Assembly (NCBI RefSeq): GCF_020024835.1
Contig: NZ_JAHHTD010000013.1
Span: 1-29,946 of the forward strand
DNA from: Campylobacter sp.
GTDB lineage: Bacteria > Campylobacterota > Campylobacteria > Campylobacterales > Campylobacteraceae
Direction of reading: 5' to 3'
DNA length: 29,946 bases
The notes below the pieces were generated by a model, which was not told the DNA's origin, searched no databases, and saw only the letters and a program-made list of their open reading frames with translations. The position numbers and the translations under genes are program-made. The first letter of the stretch is position 1, and each line of letters opens with the position of its first letter. Below are positions 26,240-29,946 of the stretch, piece after piece.

Positions 26240-26888
26240 ATACACTCGCATAAAATGGCTTATAAATGATGATAATTTTAACAAAATTCAAAATACTAAA
26301 ATTCTAGTTTGCGGACTTGGTGGCGTTGGTGGGATATGTGTAGATGCTTTATATCGCAGTGGTTTTACCAACCTTACTTTAATAGATGCTGATAAATTTG
26401 AAATCACAAATCAAAACCGCCAAATTCATAGTGAAAATATAAATGAAGAAAAAGCTAAAGTTTTTGAGAGAATTTATAAAGTTAAGGGTATAGTTAGCAA
26501 GATTGATGATCAATTTTTGAGTGAATTTGATTTGAGTGAATTTGATTTAATTATTGATGCGATCGATGATATACCCGCTAAAGTAGCTTTAGCAAATTTA
26601 ATCAATTTCAAAAAACAAATTTTTATTTCATCAACCGGAGGAGCTAGAAAATTAGATCCTACGCGTATAAAAACAACAAGTATTTTTAAAACTTATGGTG
26701 ATGCACTTGCAAAAAAATTCCGCTATGAGCTTAGAAAATCGGGTTTTAAAGGAAATTTTGATGTAGTGTTTTCTGATGAAGAAGCAAATTGCAAAAATCT
26801 TGGTTCCTTTATGGGTGTAACAGCTTCATTTGGCCTTACTCTAGCTTCTTTGGCTCTAAGAAAGGTTCTTAATGAAAAACGATTGTAG
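26232..26888 (+). CDS. TcdA/ThiF-type E1-like adenylating enzyme
   Basis: A 218-residue protein with the E1-like Rossmann fold: nucleotide motif CGLGGVGG (about 27-34), LTLIDADKFEITNQNRQ with the Asp and Arg used in ATP binding, DAIDD, and STGGARKLDPTRIK. The overall pattern, including YTRIKWLINDD at the start and the KTYGDALAKKFRYELRK segment, is closest to TcdA (tRNA ct6A dehydratase). It is about 50 residues shorter than E. coli TcdA, so ThiF/MoeB-like roles remain possible. It overlaps surE at its start and the DUF2971 pseudogene at its end. Confidence 0.75.
   Translation: MDRYTRIKWLINDDNFNKIQNTKILVCGLGGVGGICVDALYRSGFTNLTLIDADKFEITNQNRQIHSENINEEKAKVFERIYKVKGIVSKIDDQFLSEFDLSEFDLIIDAIDDIPAKVALANLINFKKQIFISSTGGARKLDPTRIKTTSIFKTYGDALAKKFRYELRKSGFKGNFDVVFSDEEANCKNLGSFMGVTASFGLTLASLALRKVLNEKRL
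26517..26546 (+). repeat. 15-base tandem duplication inside the TcdA-like gene
   Basis: Two exact adjacent copies of TTGAGTGAATTTGAT, in frame, encoding SEFDL twice in the loop before the DAIDD motif. An even number of codons keeps the frame, so copy number could vary without loss of the protein. Confidence 0.8.
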
Positions 26889-27295
26889 AAAATTTTATAA
26901 ATTTAGAGCTTTGCAAGAATGCAAAGGTCAATACATCTTACCAAAAAAAGTAGAAGAAATTTTCCTAGAAAATTATCTTTATGCACCTAGCTTTGAAAAA
27001 CTTAATGATGCCAAAAGAAGGTTTGTTTTATTATGAAGAAATAACCGCAAAAGATCTTGAAAATATAAAAAATCTCAAAGAAGCAAAATACATTTGCTCT
27101 TTTAGTGCTATCAATCTTAAAAACTATGAAAAGCTTATGTGGGCTCATTATGCAAACGGATCTAAAGGAATAAAAATCAAATTTTCACTCATAAAAAATA
27201 CAGCAAAAAAAGTTAGCTACATAAAAAAAGATAAAAGAAAAATATACAACAATATTGAAGCGATAAAATACGACTTAGATACGATAAAAAATTAA
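26872..27295 (+). pseudogene. Frameshifted DUF2971 family gene
   Basis: The ATG at 26872 opens MKNDCRKFYKFRAL and continues to PSFEKLND, then ends at a TGA at 27034-27036. From 27011 the next frame continues with PKEGLFYYEE and reaches the family hallmark LMWAHYANGSKGIKIKF before a TAA at 27295. Joined at LND|PKEG the two halves give one normal DUF2971 N-terminus-to-core, so a single extra base near 27007-27012 explains the break. The product would be about 140 residues, shorter than most members, so the 3' end may be lost too. Function of the family is unknown. It overlaps the gene before by 17 bases and bioC tail to tail by four. Confidence 0.75.
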
Positions 27296-27987
27296 TTTTT
27301 TTGACACATAAAAAATAAAGAATGATAAGTCAAGGTATTTTGAAATTCTTTTTCATAGTTTTTTAAAAATTCTTTTCCTATAAAAAAATTCTTTTGCAAA
27401 GCATTTACTCCGCTTAATTTTAAATGCCTAAAAAGTTCCAAAGTAGAGTTAAATTTTAAATTTATAATCTCTTCTTTAGCTTCTAAAATATTAAAATTTT
27501 GAGAGAGTTTTTTTGAAATTTGATCTAAACTAAGATAATCTAATGACAAATTCGTGCTTTGCTTAATCTGCTTAAAATTTTTTTCTCCAAAAGTAGAAAA
27601 AAGTAAAATTCCATTTTTATTAAATATAATAGTAAAATTTTTTACAACTTTATCAAAATCAAGCCATTGCATACAAGCATTAGAAGCAATAAGATCAAAT
27701 TTTTTATAAAAAAAATGATGATTTTGTAATTCATTCATATTAAAAATACCAAATTCATCATATTTGCAAGGATTTTCAAAGAAAAAAATATCATTTAAAA
27801 AATACTTTTGAAATTTTATATTTTTTTGCAAGATTTTACTAAATTCACCTGTGCCACAACCAAATTCAAACACTTCATTAAAACTTGAAAATTTATGCTT
27901 TATCATTTGACACAAAGTCTCTCCCATAGCTTTTTGTATGGGGGTATTAAAATTATAAGTATTTTTTGCTTTTAAAAAAGTTTGCAA
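27292..27987 (-). CDS. bioC: Malonyl-ACP O-methyltransferase BioC
   Basis: A 231-residue SAM-dependent methyltransferase that masks malonyl-ACP as its methyl ester so fatty-acid synthesis can build pimelate for biotin. Seen: FLKAKNTYNFNTPIQKAMGE, typical of BioC, SAM motif FEFGCGTGEFS, and the CMQWLDF segment. The start is TTG at 27987; the next ATG would remove the conserved N-terminus, and a GGAAGAG element stands before the TTG. It overlaps bioG by 16 bases. Last gene of the bio unit. Confidence 0.88.
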   Translation of the reverse strand: MQTFLKAKNTYNFNTPIQKAMGETLCQMIKHKFSSFNEVFEFGCGTGEFSKILQKNIKFQKYFLNDIFFFENPCKYDEFGIFNMNELQNHHFFYKKFDLIASNACMQWLDFDKVVKNFTIIFNKNGILLFSTFGEKNFKQIKQSTNLSLDYLSLDQISKKLSQNFNILEAKEEIINLKFNSTLELFRHLKLSGVNALQKNFFIGKEFLKNYEKEFQNTLTYHSLFFMCQKN

Positions 27988-28598
27988 AGCTCTTCCCAGA
28001 AATTAAATTTAAAAAATACAAAATGTGGTTCATCAATAATTTTTGCTTTTTCTTTAAAAAAATTTAAAGTATTTTTTGAAGGAAATATCTTATCATCTTT
28101 GCTAATTAATGCTCTATCCCAAATTAAATTTTCATTTAAATCTTTAATGCAAAAATCATACAAACTTAAAAGCTCTTGCTTTAAATATTGTGTTGTTTCA
28201 AAATAAAAATTTTCACTTAAATCAAGCTTTTTTTCTAGTAAATTTACTTTAAAATTTTCAAGATCAAAATTTTTCATCGTAAGCTTAAAAATCGAATTTT
28301 TAATCCCAAATTCATCATTTATAGGTAAATTTGTCCCATTTATAGCTATTTTTTTATCAAATTTTACATCTTTTAAAATTTTACTTGCCACACAAACTCC
28401 CATAGAAAAAGCTATAAGAGTGATTTTTTCAAATTTGCTTAAATCAAAATCAAATTCAAAACTCGTATAATCATATATCATCAAAACATTTTCATCACTT
28501 TTTAAATGTGAAAAATGACTAAAATGCGAGCCAAATCCAGAAAAAAATAAAATTAAATTTGATGAATGTTGATTTTTGTGTAAAAAATAAGTTTTCAA
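27972..28598 (-). CDS. bioG: Pimeloyl-ACP methyl ester esterase BioG (DUF452)
   Basis: A 208-residue alpha/beta hydrolase that removes the methyl ester from pimeloyl-ACP, stopping chain elongation. Seen: LILFFSGFGSHFSHF near the start (oxyanion region), nucleophile S65 in IAFSMGV, an Asp at 168/169 and His at 192 in IDEPHFV. BioG replaces BioH in many Campylobacter and Helicobacter relatives. The start is TTG overlapping the bioF stop (TTGA), the only start that keeps the N-terminal strand. Confidence 0.88.
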   Translation of the reverse strand: MKTYFLHKNQHSSNLILFFSGFGSHFSHFSHLKSDENVLMIYDYTSFEFDFDLSKFEKITLIAFSMGVCVASKILKDVKFDKKIAINGTNLPINDEFGIKNSIFKLTMKNFDLENFKVNLLEKKLDLSENFYFETTQYLKQELLSLYDFCIKDLNENLIWDRALISKDDKIFPSKNTLNFFKEKAKIIDEPHFVFFKFNFWEELCKLF

Positions 28599-29719
28599 AG
28601 TATTTTTAAAACCCTTTCTAAATCTTCTTTTACTAAACCACTATGCAAAGAAAAGCGAATTCTAGCGGTATTTTTAGCCACAGATGGCTCTTTAATAGCT
28701 GGTGCAAAAATACCATTTTCTAAAAGCTTTTGAGAAATTTTATTTGCTAGTGAATTTTTCCCTAAAATTAAAGAGATGATATAAGCTTCACCTAAAATTT
28801 CACCCTTATTTGCTAAAGCATTTTTAAACCAAGTATTTAATTTAAAAAGTTTATTTCTTTGTGTTTTAAATTCGCTTAAATGTTTAAAAATATGCAAAGT
28901 CCAAGCTACATTTATCGGTGCAATAGCAGTTGAATATATAAAAGCTCTGGCTTTATTGATAAAAAAATCCTTTTCATCACTTATCATACAAGCTCCCATA
29001 GAAGCTATAGCCTTACCAAAAGTAAAAACTAAAAAATCTATTTCCTTTTCTAAGCCTAAAAATTTCACATAACCCAAACCATCATCTCCAAAACACCCTA
29101 TGCTATGAGCTTCATCAATATAAATTTTTATATTTTTAAACTCTTTTTTTAATTTTACAAATTCCTTTATAGGTGCAAAATCTCCATCCATACTAAATAA
29201 AGCTTCGCTTATGATGATGATATTTTCAAATTCTTTATGGTATTTTTGCACTAAGCTTTGCAAATGCTTTATATCATTATGTTTAAACCTCATAAATTTA
29301 GCCCCACCAAGCCTTAAGCCATCGATGATACTTGCATGCACTTGCTTATCTGCTAAAAATAAAGTATTTTTAATACTTGCTAAAGCTTGCAAACAACTTG
29401 TATTTAAGCTATATCCACTATTAAAATGCAGGACTTTTTTACTAAATTTAGCCTCTAAAAAGCTTTCAAATTCTGTAAAAATTTCAAAATTTCCACTCAA
29501 GCTTCTTGAGCTTGAACTAGAAAATTCAAATTCTTTTAAATGTATTAAAAAATCCTGTTTTAATGCTTTTTCATTGCTTAAATTTAAATAATCATTACCC
29601 GCTAAATTTAGCAATTTTTGATCGTTATAAATGACATATTTTCCTTTATGCTTTAATGAGCGTAAAATTCTAAAATTATCTTGTTGTTTTAGCTCATCTA
29701 AAATTTGTGTAATTTGCAT
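28595..29719 (-). CDS. bioF: 8-amino-7-oxononanoate synthase
   Basis: A PLP alpha-oxoamine synthase that joins pimeloyl-ACP and alanine in biotin synthesis. Seen: NLAGNDYLNLS, GYSLNTSCLQ, IDEAHSIGCFGDDG, PLP lysine in FTFGKAIASMG and the C-terminal ARIRFSLHSG. I chose the ATG at 29719 (374 residues, MQITQILDEL). The frame is open upstream to a TTG at 29773, but those 18 codons overlap the end of the Sel1 gene in a different frame and are not family-like. The start lies 13 bases after that stop. Confidence 0.93.
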   Translation of the reverse strand: MQITQILDELKQQDNFRILRSLKHKGKYVIYNDQKLLNLAGNDYLNLSNEKALKQDFLIHLKEFEFSSSSSRSLSGNFEIFTEFESFLEAKFSKKVLHFNSGYSLNTSCLQALASIKNTLFLADKQVHASIIDGLRLGGAKFMRFKHNDIKHLQSLVQKYHKEFENIIIISEALFSMDGDFAPIKEFVKLKKEFKNIKIYIDEAHSIGCFGDDGLGYVKFLGLEKEIDFLVFTFGKAIASMGACMISDEKDFFINKARAFIYSTAIAPINVAWTLHIFKHLSEFKTQRNKLFKLNTWFKNALANKGEILGEAYIISLILGKNSLANKISQKLLENGIFAPAIKEPSVAKNTARIRFSLHSGLVKEDLERVLKIL

Positions 29720-29732
29720 ATTTAATCCAAAT

Positions 29733-29946
29733 TTATCTTTTAAGCCTTGCGTAAGCTTGACAACCTTTATCAATTCTTAAATCACAAGTCTTACCAAAAT
29801 ATTCTAAAGCTTTAGGAATATCTTTTTTGACACCTTTTCCATTTTCATACATAATACCAATATTATAACAACCTCTACCATTATCTAGCTCACAAGCTTT
29901 TTCAAAATATTCTACTGCTTTAAAATTATCTTTTTTAACACCAGTT
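29733..29946 (-). CDS. Cysteine-rich Sel1-repeat protein (Hcp-like), C-terminal part
   Basis: Runs off the right end; 70 codons are visible to a TAA at 29733. It contains Sel1-like repeats of the cysteine-rich type: FKAVEYFEKACELDNGRG, then CYNIGIMYENGKGVKKD, then ALEYFGKTCDLRIDKGC. One Cys pair per repeat, as in the Helicobacter Hcp proteins, which are usually secreted and disulphide-bonded. It directly precedes bioF, so co-transcription is likely, though a functional link to biotin is not implied. Confidence 0.85.
   Translation of the reverse strand, partial: TGVKKDNFKAVEYFEKACELDNGRGCYNIGIMYENGKGVKKDIPKALEYFGKTCDLRIDKGCQAYARLKR

Noticed and set aside
26981..27295. A stand-alone 104-codon gene starting at the ATG of 26981
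   Set aside because: Its first residues are out of family register; the conserved DUF2971 N-terminus lies in the other frame upstream, so this is the second half of a frameshifted gene.
29720..29773. Longer bioF from a TTG at 29773
   Set aside because: These codons overlap the coding end of the Sel1 gene, lack family similarity, and a suitable ATG follows at 29719.
1..29946. CRISPR arrays, tRNA or rRNA genes, insertion sequences
   Set aside because: No regularly spaced repeats, cloverleaf-like segments, rRNA-like sequence or transposase frames were seen on either strand.

Overview
The window is about 30 kb of very AT-rich DNA, densely packed with short-spaced or overlapping genes. Gene content and order (perR-dxs-fliH-fliG-fliF-hisC-pheA; serB-cheW-cheA-cheV; greA-lpxB; bioF-bioG-bioC) point to Campylobacterales. 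From memory of C. jejuni gene order I judge it a thermotolerant Campylobacter, most likely of the C. lari group rather than C. jejuni itself. I saw no rRNA, tRNA, CRISPR array, insertion sequence or prophage.

Region 1 (1-12,544, all on the minus strand, so read from right to left): rplY, pth, an LptF/LptG permease, lysA, an HAD hydrolase, pheA, hisC, fliF, fliG, fliH, dxs, perR, and a partial unknown gene that runs off the left end. Most junctions are 0-20 bases or overlap, so flagellar motor genes sit inside a housekeeping and amino-acid biosynthesis transcription unit. PerR is identified by its five regulatory-metal ligands.

Region 2 (12,545-20,971, minus strand): lpxB, greA, a decayed phosphoethanolamine-transferase-like gene, an LpxH-type metallophosphoesterase, then cheV, cheA (with a receiver domain), cheW, serB and tal. 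The unit ends in a stem-loop just after tal. The rplY promoter follows. The chemotaxis core is therefore co-linear with lipid A genes.

Region 3 (20,972-27,295, mixed strands): a gene-poor stretch of 323 bases, a hemerythrin-like protein with a Cys/His tail, pepT, a bidirectional terminator, dcuC and pepE, then surE, a TcdA/ThiF-type gene and a frameshifted DUF2971 gene. PepE, PepT and DcuC would fit together as dipeptide use, aspartate release and C4-dicarboxylate transport, which suits an amino-acid-consuming Campylobacter (inference).

Region 4 (27,292-29,946, minus strand): a cysteine-rich Sel1-repeat gene (partial, runs off the right end), followed by bioF, bioG and bioC, covering the synthesis, release and use of pimeloyl-ACP for biotin.

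I did not find a convincing undescribed system. The most useful observations are two pseudogenes with readable lesions (18,904-19,380 and 26,872-27,295), a TTG start of the LpxH-like gene fused to the stop of the decayed gene upstream, TTG starts for bioG and bioC as well, a hemerythrin with a possible zinc-binding tail, and an HAD protein with Gln in place of the general acid/base Asp.
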